Assembly (NCBI GenBank): GCA_964353255.1
Contig: CAYGVJ010000018.1
Coordinates: forward strand, 1 to 48,804
Direction: 5' to 3'
Length of the DNA stretch: 48,804 nucleotides
Origin: VFZS01 sp964353255
GTDB lineage: Bacteria > Acidobacteriota > Terriglobia > Bryobacterales > Bryobacteraceae
Both the position numbers and the translations under genes were made by a program. The notes under the pieces are model-generated. The model was given only the letters and a program-made list of their open reading frames with translations. It was not told the DNA's origin and did not search any database. This document shows, in pieces, positions 39,821-47,690 of this stretch. Numbering within the stretch: position 1 is the first letter of the stretch; each line of letters begins with the position of its first letter.

Positions 39821-40434
39821 CCTGCCACCCGCCTGGAGAGGAGTCGGCCCGCAAGCGCCAGAACGGCGATCGCGGCCACGGAAACCAGTAGCGCGAGCCC
39901 ACGAGCCAGCGCGCCGCCGGGGCTCTCGACCGCGCCGCGGACCGCGGCATCCAGCATGCTTACGCGGCCTGGTATGAGACCTGCCACGATGAGGGTCAGG
40001 CCGCAGTCACCGAGCGCGCGGGCGAAACACAGTACAGTGGCAGCCAGCAGGTGGCCGCGAGCCAGCGGCAGGCCCACGCGCCGGAGGACCCGCCACTCGG
40101 AAGCCCCCAGGCTGCGCGCCGCGCGCAAGCAGGCGCGGTCCACTCTCTCGAAGGCCGCCTGCGCGGAGATCGCCAGCAGCGGAACGGCCTGCACCATCGC
40201 GGCCACCACCGCCCCCGGCCAGGTGAAGCCCAGTCCACGCTCCGTGCCCAGCAGCGCCAGGAGGTAGTAGAGCAGCACCGTGGGCGGCAACGCCAGCGGC
40301 CACAGCATCCCGTGGCCCGGAGATTGCCGGTTTTGCAGCCGCCAGCCCAGCCATAGGCCCGGCGGCAGCGAGAGCACAGTGGCCGCAACGGCCACCTTCA
40401 GGCTCAGCCACAGCGGGAACCAGTCCAGGGGCAT
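39817..40434 (-). CDS. modB: Molybdate ABC transporter permease, ModB-like
   Basis: A 205-aa permease with five to six membrane helices and the coupling loop ARSLGASEWRVLRRVGLPLA (EAA motif), then ARALGDCGLTLIVAGLIPG, typical of ModB. It forms the membrane channel of the molybdate importer. ATG 40434 is 8 nt after TAATCT with no ribosome site. It overlaps modC by ATGA. No periplasmic binding protein (modA) gene is present on either side. Confidence 0.88.
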   Translation of the reverse strand: MPLDWFPLWLSLKVAVAATVLSLPPGLWLGWRLQNRQSPGHGMLWPLALPPTVLLYYLLALLGTERGLGFTWPGAVVAAMVQAVPLLAISAQAAFERVDRACLRAARSLGASEWRVLRRVGLPLARGHLLAATVLCFARALGDCGLTLIVAGLIPGRVSMLDAAVRGAVESPGGALARGLALLVSVAAIAVLALAGRLLSRRVAG

Positions 40435-40483
40435 GAAACACCAGATTACCGGAAATCCGCCCCCCTGCCACACAGGCAAGTGC

Positions 40484-40497
40484 TATGATCTAGTCCC
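40484..40497 (+). promoter_or_regulatory. Extended -10 box of the S9 peptidase gene
   Basis: TGC-TATGAT (box at 40484-40489) is 8 nt before ATG 40498. The intergenic region of 63 bp also holds the divergent modB -10 box (TAATCT, 40448-40443 on the minus strand). Confidence 0.5.
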
Positions 40498-42534
40498 ATG
40501 CATCGACTTTTTCTGCGCGTCGTCCTGTTTCTGGCGCCGGCCGCACTCGCCGCCGCTGCCGACCGGCTCGCACCCATGGACATCTTCCAGTTCGAGCTGG
40601 CCTCGGATCCGCAAATCTCCCCAGACGGCAAGCGGATCGTCTACGTCCGCCAGTTCGCCGACGTTATGAGCGACCGCCGCTGCTCCAACCTGTGGATCAT
40701 CAACTTCGACGGCAGCGACCATCGCCCGCTCACCACCGGCAACTATCGCGACACTTCGCCGCGCTGGTCGCCCGACGGCAGCCAGTTCCTGTACCTTTCC
40801 GACCGCGACGGCGCGCCGCAGATCTACCGGCGCTGGATGGACACAGGACAGTCGGCCAAGCTGACCAACATCACCTCGGCGCCGGCGGGCATTGCCTGGT
40901 CGCCGGACGGCCAGTGGATCTCGTTCACCGCGCACGTGCCGGACGAGGGGCCGCGAATCGTTACCATGCCGAAAGCTCCCGAGGGCGCCAAGTGGGCGGA
41001 GCCCGCTCGCATCATCGACATGTTGGTCTACCGCTTCAACGCCGCCGGGTACCTCAAGCCCGGATACACCCATCTGTTTGTCCTGCCCGCCGAGGGCGGC
41101 ACTCCGAGACAGGTCTCCACGGGCAAGTTCCAGCACGGCGGCGCGGCCACCCGCGCCAGCGAGGCCGTGTGGACGCCCGATGGCAAGTACCTCCTCATGT
41201 CGGCGAACCGGCACGAGAACTGGGAGCTGGAGCCCAACGACACGGAGGTCTACGAGTTCCAGGTGGCCGATGGCGCAGTGCGCGCGCTCACTTCGCGCAA
41301 GGGGCCCGACGGCTCCCCGGCGGTCTCTCCGGACGGAAAGCTGATCGCCTACGTGGGCTTCGACGAGCGCTACCAGGGTTACCAAGTGACCCGGCTGGCG
41401 GTCATGAACCGGGACGGCACCGGAGCGCGCACTGTCACCGCCTCGTTCGATCGGGACGTCTTCAGCCCGCACTGGTCCCCCGACTCCAGCGGCCTCTACT
41501 TCCTCTCGAGCGACCAGGGCAACACCGGTCTGTACATCGCCGCCCTCGGTGGCGCAATCCGGAAACTGGCCGGCAATATCGGCAGCACCACCAGCGCGTA
41601 CGGCGGCCGCGGCGACTTCACCCTGGCCCGCAACGGCAACTTCGCCGTCACCTACACGCGCCCCGAGGTGCCGGGAGACCTCGCAGTCGGTGCCGCGGCC
41701 AACCCCGCCTTGCGTAGAATCACGGCGGTCAACGACGACCTGTTCGCCGGAAAGAAGCTGGCCCAGCTCGAGGAGATCTGGTATCAGTCGTCCAAGGACC
41801 GGCGCAAGATCCAGGGCTGGCTGCTGAAGCCGCCGGACTTCGATCCAAAGAAGAAGTACCCGCTCATCCTGGAGATTCACGGCGGGCCGTTCGCCGACTA
41901 CGGCGACCGGTTCGACCTCGAGAAGCAGCTCATGGCGGCGCGCGGCTACGTGGTGCTCTACACCAACCCGCGGGGCAGTACCAGCTACGGGGAGGAGTTC
42001 GGCAACCTCATCCATCACGCCTACCCCGGCGACGATTTCTACGACCTGAACTCGGGCGTGGACGCCGCCCTGGCCAAAGGGTACATCGATCCGCAACGGT
42101 TGTACGTCACCGGGGGCAGCGGCGGCGGGGTGCTCACCTGCTGGATGATCGGCCGGACCACCCGTTTTCGGGCCGCCGCGACGGTTTACCCCGTCATCAA
42201 CTGGTACAGCTTCGTGCTGACTTCGGACATCGGCAACTGGACGGTGAAGCGCTGGTTCCCGGGCTTCCCCTGGGACTACGCCGAGCATTACGAGAAACGC
42301 TCGCTGCTCTCGGTGGTGAAAAACGTCAAGACGCCCACCATGATCATGACCGGCGAGGCGGACTACCGCACCCCCATGTCGGATTCCGAGCAGTACTACC
42401 AGGCGTTGAAGCTGCTGGGAGTGGAGACGGTGCTGGTGCGCGTCCCGGACGAGCCGCACGGAATCTCCGTTCGGCCCAGCCACCACATCTCGAAGATCCT
42501 GCACATCCTCGAGTGGTTCGAGCGGCATCGGTAG
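40498..42534 (+). CDS. Secreted S9-family peptidase
   Basis: A 678-aa prolyl-oligopeptidase-family enzyme with a signal peptide (LRVVLFLAPAALAAAA). Residues about 30-420 form a WD40-like/TolB-like propeller with repeated SPDGKRIVYV, WSPDGSQFLYLSDRDG and WTPDGKYLLM units. The C-terminal alpha/beta-hydrolase has Ser541 in GGSGGG, Asp622 in GEADYRTPMSDSEQ and His654 in DEPHGI. It probably degrades peptides in the periplasm. It is monocistronic. Confidence 0.93.
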   Translation: MHRLFLRVVLFLAPAALAAAADRLAPMDIFQFELASDPQISPDGKRIVYVRQFADVMSDRRCSNLWIINFDGSDHRPLTTGNYRDTSPRWSPDGSQFLYLSDRDGAPQIYRRWMDTGQSAKLTNITSAPAGIAWSPDGQWISFTAHVPDEGPRIVTMPKAPEGAKWAEPARIIDMLVYRFNAAGYLKPGYTHLFVLPAEGGTPRQVSTGKFQHGGAATRASEAVWTPDGKYLLMSANRHENWELEPNDTEVYEFQVADGAVRALTSRKGPDGSPAVSPDGKLIAYVGFDERYQGYQVTRLAVMNRDGTGARTVTASFDRDVFSPHWSPDSSGLYFLSSDQGNTGLYIAALGGAIRKLAGNIGSTTSAYGGRGDFTLARNGNFAVTYTRPEVPGDLAVGAAANPALRRITAVNDDLFAGKKLAQLEEIWYQSSKDRRKIQGWLLKPPDFDPKKKYPLILEIHGGPFADYGDRFDLEKQLMAARGYVVLYTNPRGSTSYGEEFGNLIHHAYPGDDFYDLNSGVDAALAKGYIDPQRLYVTGGSGGGVLTCWMIGRTTRFRAAATVYPVINWYSFVLTSDIGNWTVKRWFPGFPWDYAEHYEKRSLLSVVKNVKTPTMIMTGEADYRTPMSDSEQYYQALKLLGVETVLVRVPDEPHGISVRPSHHISKILHILEWFERHR

Positions 42535-42537
42535 GAG

Positions 42538-42616
42538 GTTGGTGAAAAAGTTCAAATCGAGGCCTTGCTGCCTTTTGTGGCACGGACTTCAGTCTGTGCA
42601 GGGCCTTTTCACCAAC
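42538..42616. repeat. 79-bp inverted-repeat element (MITE/REP-like)
   Basis: Ends GTTGGTGAAAA (42538-42548) and its complement (42606-42616) match perfectly over 11 bp. A 9-bp stem with one G-U pair lies inside (42580-42588 with 42591-42599). It starts 4 nt after the peptidase stop and could act as a bidirectional terminator. The inner hairpin resembles the one in 32948-32966. Confidence 0.7.
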
Positions 42617-42651
42617 GCCCTGGGCGTGCCTGGGCCGCGAGGCGCAGCGCG

Positions 42652-42787
42652 ATCCGTAAGCAGCAATCTGTCCGGCCAGGGGGCCGGACGCGGACGGGGG
42701 CGTCCGCCCTACGACGGCCCCCAGTAGGGCGGTCCCCCTGGACCGCGAGCCAGCCCCCCGGCTGGCTCACCCAATCGGTGACCACCC
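42652..42787. repeat. Dispersed 135-bp hairpin-rich repeat, copy 2
   Basis: Same sequence as 12228-12362 with about a dozen substitutions; the stems are kept, including the perfect GAGCCAGCC/GGCTGGCTC. It lies 130 bp upstream of the PtuA-like gene. The interval to 42916 holds no gene but contains TACACT (42887-42892) as a possible -10 box. Confidence 0.8.
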
Positions 42788-42916
42788 CAGGAGTTGGCAC
42801 GCCACGCCACTGGGCGTCTCACGGGGGCAATCCCGCGCCACCTCGGATTACGGCGCGCGACGCGGACTGGAGAGGCGCGGACGCGCTACACTGAGTGACA
42901 ACGCGAGGAGGACGCC

Positions 42917-44263
42917 ATGCCGCTACTCCGACTCATCGCCGAAGGTGTAGGCCCCTTTGAGAGGCTTGACCTCGACTTCTCCGACGGCCACGGCAACCCC
43001 CACCTCGGCCCCCACATCCTGGCCGGCGTCAACGGCTCCGGGAAGTCCACGGCGCTAAGGGCTATCGCGTGGGTGATGAACCGGCCTAACTGTGGTTTCA
43101 ACCACACTGAGTGGGACCACTTCCTGGCCGGTCACGCCTTCTCCGGCGCCTTGGCGGAAGTGCAAAACCCCAGCGGCTCACGGTTCACACGGGCGTGCGC
43201 TACGGACAACGTGCAAACGTGGATCAAGCGATCCCTGTATCCCGGCAGCGAGAGCGGCATTGGACGCCTGCTTGGAATGCCTCTGCCTCCAGAACACGGC
43301 AGCCACGCGGCCTGGTTTCAGACACAGTCGGTTCGGGAAATCACTGTTTTCTTCGCTGCGTACGCGCCGTCTCGGGCACTGAGGCATCTTGAGCGGCTGG
43401 AGCGGGCGGAGATGCCGAACGACCCTTATGGGAACTGCCTAGCCTTCGAGTCTACGGTGGATAATCAAGGCATCCAAGCTTGGTTGCGGGACCTGCGTAG
43501 CAGGAGCGCGATAGCCAAGGAGACTGGGAAACCAAGCCAGCGTTACGAGCGGTCGCTGGAGCGCTTTCAGACGGCGCTCGGGTTGGTGTGCGGCCAAGGT
43601 GTCCACTACGAAGTCGAGATTGAGCCCACGCTACAACTGCGTCTCCGTGCTTTTGGGCAGAGCCTGAATTTCTCGCAGCTCCCGGATGGAGTCCGAAACA
43701 CCGTCGGCTGGCTGGCCGACTTCATAATGCGCCAGGACCTGATGGAGTGGGACCCGGCGCTGGGGGGCAAGCGCCCCGGGATCTTGCTGCTGGACGAGGT
43801 GGACGCCCACCTGCATCCCCGCTGGCAGCGCACACTGCTGCCGGCCATGCGCCAAGCGTTACCGGATGTGCAGATCATCGTGACGTCGCATTCTCCGTTC
43901 GTGATTTCGTCGTGTAGGGGCGCACGGGTGCACGTCCTCGACCTGAAGGATGGCCGGGCCTCCCTGGTGCGTTCCGAGGACGTGCCCTTTGGGGAAAGCG
44001 TCACCGCCACGCTCAGGGAGATCTTCGGCATCAGCAGCCGGTTTGACGTTGACACGGAGAAGAAGCTCGAGGAATGGAACGAGCTCAGCAGGCAGGCGGC
44101 CGCCGGTCGGCTGTCCCGGGGCGACAAACAGCGGCTGGAAAAGCTGACCACGAAGCTGGCCGCGCGCAGCGAAGAGCTTCGCTCCATCGTCGGAGTCCGA
44201 CAGCCGCCGGGGCGTAACTCGAAAGCCAAGCCATCCAAGCGGCGCCAGCGGCTGGCCGGCTGA
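42917..44263 (+). CDS. ptuA: Septu anti-phage ATPase (PtuA-like)
   Basis: A 448-aa AAA/ABC-type ATPase with Walker A GVNGSGKS (37-44) at the N-terminus. The central helical insert is followed by Walker B GILLLDEVDAHLHPRWQ and the switch motif VTSHSPFVISS, as in OLD/RecF-like ATPases. The HNH nuclease gene follows 7 bp downstream. An ATPase of this type plus a small HNH nuclease is the definition of Septu, in which PtuA binds and regulates PtuB until phage infection. ATG 42917 follows GAGGAGG. The pairing makes the assignment, because isolated ATPases of this fold have other roles. Confidence 0.82.
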   Translation: MPLLRLIAEGVGPFERLDLDFSDGHGNPHLGPHILAGVNGSGKSTALRAIAWVMNRPNCGFNHTEWDHFLAGHAFSGALAEVQNPSGSRFTRACATDNVQTWIKRSLYPGSESGIGRLLGMPLPPEHGSHAAWFQTQSVREITVFFAAYAPSRALRHLERLERAEMPNDPYGNCLAFESTVDNQGIQAWLRDLRSRSAIAKETGKPSQRYERSLERFQTALGLVCGQGVHYEVEIEPTLQLRLRAFGQSLNFSQLPDGVRNTVGWLADFIMRQDLMEWDPALGGKRPGILLLDEVDAHLHPRWQRTLLPAMRQALPDVQIIVTSHSPFVISSCRGARVHVLDLKDGRASLVRSEDVPFGESVTATLREIFGISSRFDVDTEKKLEEWNELSRQAAAGRLSRGDKQRLEKLTTKLAARSEELRSIVGVRQPPGRNSKAKPSKRRQRLAG

Positions 44264-44270
44264 GACCATC

Positions 44271-45107
44271 ATGGTGCGCACGCCCCGCCAAGAGGCGCCT
44301 CCGCCGCGTCTCGTCAGGAACCAAGCCCGCTGGACCCGGCGCTGGGAGGAGATTCAGGCCGGTCGCAGGAGGGGCGAGTGGGCCACCAAGGCCGCAAAGA
44401 AGGCCCTCCGGCCAGGCCTCGAACGCCTGGCGCACGGAAAGTGCGCTTTCTGCGAAAGCCCCCTCGGCGTGACGGCAGACCCAGGCATCGAGCACTACGT
44501 GGCGAAGACAATTGCTGTTGGACTGGCTTTTGAGTGGGGCAATCTATTTCCTGCGTGCCCCAAGTGCAACGGTGCCAAGGGAAGCACGGACCACAACGAC
44601 GTTCTCCTGAAGCCGGACGCCGAGGATCCAGAGCCGTATTTCTGGGTTCACGCAGACACGGGCGAGTTACAACCGCATCCGGCGCTCGACGAGGCCAAGC
44701 GGGGTCGTGCAGTGCTTACCAGAGATCTTTGCGATCTAAACCGGCGGGGGCTCACGAGCCAGCGCGCGGAGTTGTACACGCGGGTTGGGCGATGGCTGAA
44801 CAGAGTGCTGCAATGTGACCACGATCCCACCGCGGAACTCCAGGCCGAACTGGAAGAGTTCCTACGCCCTGAGGCAGCATACAAGCTCGTCGTCCGTCAC
44901 GTGCTGGAACGTCGCGGCCGCGCTGACCTCGCTGCGGAGGATCGCCGTCGCTTCGAGGCCGCGCCTCAAACCGCCTCTTCGTTCACGGCATCTCGGCGCA
45001 CCTTGCGCTCCCGGCGGCAGGAGTTGACAGGTTGGTCTTCGGACCATACCATTGGGCGTTGGGAACAGCATTTTCCAGCTCGAATCGACAAAAGGCAGGC
45101 TCTATGA
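44271..45107 (+). CDS. ptuB: Septu HNH nuclease (PtuB-like)
   Basis: A 278-aa HNH endonuclease. The metal finger and active site are clear: Cys58/Cys61 (KCAFCESPL), His75 in IEHYVAK, Asn91 in EWGNLFPAC, Cys96/Cys99 and Asn100 in CPKCNGAKGS. This is the pattern of the retron/Septu-associated HNH family. It would cleave nucleic acid when released by PtuA. The last ~45 residues (from about 232) are encoded by sequence that on the other strand is a duplicated piece of an oxidoreductase 3' end, so the tail is probably not ancestral. The stop overlaps the next ATG (45104) as ATGA. Confidence 0.82.
   Translation: MVRTPRQEAPPPRLVRNQARWTRRWEEIQAGRRRGEWATKAAKKALRPGLERLAHGKCAFCESPLGVTADPGIEHYVAKTIAVGLAFEWGNLFPACPKCNGAKGSTDHNDVLLKPDAEDPEPYFWVHADTGELQPHPALDEAKRGRAVLTRDLCDLNRRGLTSQRAELYTRVGRWLNRVLQCDHDPTAELQAELEEFLRPEAAYKLVVRHVLERRGRADLAAEDRRRFEAAPQTASSFTASRRTLRSRRQELTGWSSDHTIGRWEQHFPARIDKRQAL
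44966..45021 (-). pseudogene. Duplicated 3' end of Gfo/Idh oxidoreductase gene
   Basis: On the minus strand these 56 nt encode RRERKVRRDAVNEEAV followed by a stop, close to RRERKVRWDAVKEEVV at the end of the gene at 46359. About 45 of 56 bases match 46359-46414. It lies inside the ptuB reading frame on the other strand. Confidence 0.7.
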
Positions 45108-46351
45108 AATACCCATCGCATCGTGCTCTTCTTGAGGCAGACAATCTGGAAGAACCGTCGCGACAACCACGCAACAGCGCCGTGTCGCACCTGGATTCCT
45201 CACAGCGGCGTACCGCGGACGAGGGCCGTGGCCTCAAGCGGCGGAGTCTGTTGAAGGTTTCTACGCTCCTCGGCGGTGGCAGCCTGGCCCACCAGGTAGC
45301 GCTGCCCGCGAGCACCCCGACGCAACAGCCCACGCAATCCGGCGCGCCCGGCGCGGGCACGTCCCAACTCACAGTGAGGGACGTCTTGGCAAAGGCTCGC
45401 GAACGCCTGTACCCCGCTTGTCGGGTATGCCCGCAATGTGACGGGGTGGCCTGCGCCGGGGATTCCGGGGGGATCGCCGGCGCCGGCTCGGGCATGTCGT
45501 TTCAGAACAACTTCACTGCGCTACAGCGCGTGAGGCTCCTCATGCGAACCGTGCACGATGTCGCAAGAGCCGATCCATCCACTACGATTTTTGGTCATAA
45601 GATCTCTGTCCCGGCGGTGTGCGCGCCCATGGGGCCTGCGGGCACTCGTTTCGGCAAAGGGATCCCACAGGCGGAGTGGTTCGACGCCCTCGTCGGAGGA
45701 TGCGTTGTCGCCGGCACTCTGGGCGCCGTTGGCGACAATCTGACTTACCCCATTGAGGACGTGAAGCGGAATCTGGCGGTCATTGAGCGCTACAAGGGGA
45801 AGGCTCTTTACAACAGCAAGCCGATTCCCAACTCAACCATCCTCCAGTGGCTACCCCAGATCGAGGCCACCGGGACCGCATGGCTTTCCATCGACGTGGA
45901 TTCCGGACCCAAGGGCCCGGCCCAACTGCGCGAGCTGGTTCAAGCCTTCAAGATCCCGGTCGTGGCAAAGGGTATCATGACCCTCGACGACGCCCTGAAG
46001 TGTGTCGATGCCGGTGTCGCGGGAATCGCCGTCTCGAATCATGGCGGCCGTAGGCTGGACCACACTCCGGGCACCGCGGACGTGCTGCCGGCCATTGCCT
46101 CAAGACTGAAAGGCAGGGTCGCGATTCTGGCCGACGGCTGCGTCCAGTCCGGCGTTGACGTGCTGAAGTACTTGGCCCTGGGTGCGGACGTCGTCATGGT
46201 CGGGCGCCATCTCCTTCGCGCCGCGTATGGCGGCGGCCCCGACGGAGTCGCGCTCTTTCTGAACAGGATGCGGGCCGAGTTCCAAAGCGCCATGGTTCTG
46301 ACGGGCGTTCCTACTGTGTCGAAGATCGACCGCAGTATCATCTTCACGTAA
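45104..46351 (+). CDS. Tat-exported FMN-dependent alpha-hydroxy-acid dehydrogenase
   Basis: A 415-aa flavoprotein of the lactate oxidase/glycolate oxidase family. A twin-arginine segment KRRSLLKVSTLLGGGSLAHQ lies unusually far in (about residue 46). A cysteine cluster CRVCPQCDGVAC follows. The FMN barrel has PAVCAPMGPAG, the catalytic region SNHGGRRLDHTPGTADVLPAI and the phosphate loop GADVVMVGRHLL. It probably oxidises a 2-hydroxy acid. ATG 45104 overlaps the ptuB stop; the Tat motif position makes a downstream start possible. It converges on the Gfo/Idh gene with 7 bp between stops. Confidence 0.82.
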   Translation: MKYPSHRALLEADNLEEPSRQPRNSAVSHLDSSQRRTADEGRGLKRRSLLKVSTLLGGGSLAHQVALPASTPTQQPTQSGAPGAGTSQLTVRDVLAKARERLYPACRVCPQCDGVACAGDSGGIAGAGSGMSFQNNFTALQRVRLLMRTVHDVARADPSTTIFGHKISVPAVCAPMGPAGTRFGKGIPQAEWFDALVGGCVVAGTLGAVGDNLTYPIEDVKRNLAVIERYKGKALYNSKPIPNSTILQWLPQIEATGTAWLSIDVDSGPKGPAQLRELVQAFKIPVVAKGIMTLDDALKCVDAGVAGIAVSNHGGRRLDHTPGTADVLPAIASRLKGRVAILADGCVQSGVDVLKYLALGADVVMVGRHLLRAAYGGGPDGVALFLNRMRAEFQSAMVLTGVPTVSKIDRSIIFT

Positions 46352-46358
46352 CTGCCCC

Positions 46359-47666
46359 TCAGACCACCTCTTCCTTCACCGCGTCCCAGCGCACTTTGCG
46401 TTCGCGGCGGTAGGCTTCGACCGACATGACCACGGCTGCGGCCTCCTCGAAGGCGCGGTCCATGTCGCAGCGCGGGCGCTGGCCGGTGCGGATGCAGTCG
46501 AAAAAGTCCTGCCAGTGGCTGGTGACCTCCAGCTCGCCCTTCTTGAAGGAGTAGTCGGGCGGGATCACCGCTTCCTGCGGCTGTAGACCCAACTGCTCGG
46601 CTCTCTTGCGCGCCTGGGCCAGCTTCTCCTTGAACTCCGGCTTCCACTCGGCCCCGTAAGTGCGGCAGAAAGCGGGCGAGACCTCCAGGGTCTTCTCGCG
46701 GCCCAGCATCTGCGTTAACTCCCCCACGTGCCGGCTGTGGAAGGTGCACCCGAAAGTGACGGCCAGTTCCTTACTCGGGTAATCGAACAGCACGTGCCAC
46801 ATGTCGGGCACGTCCCGGCCGTCCTTCCAAGAATACAGATCGCCCTGGGTGACGGCCGTCTCCGGAATGCCCATCCCCATGACCATGTTGACCCCGTCCC
46901 AGACGTGGCTCATCAGGTCGCCGGCGATGCCCGTGCTGTACTCCCACCAGCAGCGCCACATGAAGAAGCGCTTGGCGTCAAAGGGCTGCTTGGGCGCGTT
47001 GGCGATGAAGCGCTCCCAGTCGATGGTGTCCGGGCCGGCCTCCTTGGGCATCTCCTGGATGTCGTAGGCAGTGAAGAACTGCCACTCGGGGTACGGGCTG
47101 GTCCGGTCGATATAGGTGCGCACCAGCGGCACTTTGCCTAGCTCGCCGGAGCGGAATATCTCGCGGGCGCGGTGGAAAGTCGGCAGGCTGTTGTAGTCGT
47201 GCCCCAGTTGCAGCACCACGCCGTTCTCCTTGACCGCTTTCCGGATGCCCTTGGCCTCTTCCAGGGTGCGGCACAGCGCCTTCTCGACGTAGACATGCTT
47301 GCCGGCCTGCGCCGCGCGAATGGCCATGGGCGCATGCCAGAAATCCGGCGTGGCAATCAGGACCGCGTCCACCTCCGGGTCCTGTACCGCTTTCTCCCAC
47401 TCGCGCACGACACGCGCGCTGGTGTTCGAGCAGAATTCCTTGGCCCGCTTGAGGTTGCCTTCGTAGAGATCGCAGATGACGCGGATCTCCGTGTTGGGAA
47501 TCGCCTGCGCCTGCCGCATCAGATAGAAGCCGCGCGTGCCCACGCCGATCGAAGCCACTCCCAGCTTGTCGTTGGGACCGCGCTGCGCCAGCACGGCCGG
47601 CGCTCCGGCGAGCGCTGCCGCGCCTCTCAAAAACTGGCGACGTTGGATGCCACTTGCTTTGGCCAT
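46359..47666 (-). CDS. Tat-exported Gfo/Idh/MocA-family oxidoreductase
   Basis: A 435-aa protein with a Tat signal (QRRQFLRGAAALAGAPAVLA). The NAD-binding Rossmann domain has VASIGVGTRGFYLM, and the usual EKP motif reads EKALCRTLEEAK. The C-terminal domain contains EYSTGIAGDLMSHVWDGVNM with the conserved His near the active site. Exported members are numerous in Acidobacteria and Planctomycetes and are thought to act on sugars or cyclitols. ATG 47666 has an AGGAGGG site. The last 56 bp are duplicated at 44966. Confidence 0.9.
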   Translation of the reverse strand: MAKASGIQRRQFLRGAAALAGAPAVLAQRGPNDKLGVASIGVGTRGFYLMRQAQAIPNTEIRVICDLYEGNLKRAKEFCSNTSARVVREWEKAVQDPEVDAVLIATPDFWHAPMAIRAAQAGKHVYVEKALCRTLEEAKGIRKAVKENGVVLQLGHDYNSLPTFHRAREIFRSGELGKVPLVRTYIDRTSPYPEWQFFTAYDIQEMPKEAGPDTIDWERFIANAPKQPFDAKRFFMWRCWWEYSTGIAGDLMSHVWDGVNMVMGMGIPETAVTQGDLYSWKDGRDVPDMWHVLFDYPSKELAVTFGCTFHSRHVGELTQMLGREKTLEVSPAFCRTYGAEWKPEFKEKLAQARKRAEQLGLQPQEAVIPPDYSFKKGELEVTSHWQDFFDCIRTGQRPRCDMDRAFEEAAAVVMSVEAYRRERKVRWDAVKEEVV

Positions 47667-47690
47667 GAGCCCTCCTGCACCGCTATTTGA

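Noticed and set aside
40483..42555. 690-codon minus-strand open frame
   Set aside because: It mirrors the S9 peptidase gene in the opposite frame; high GC produces long antisense frames. Residue composition is Gly/Val/Arg/His rich with no domain.
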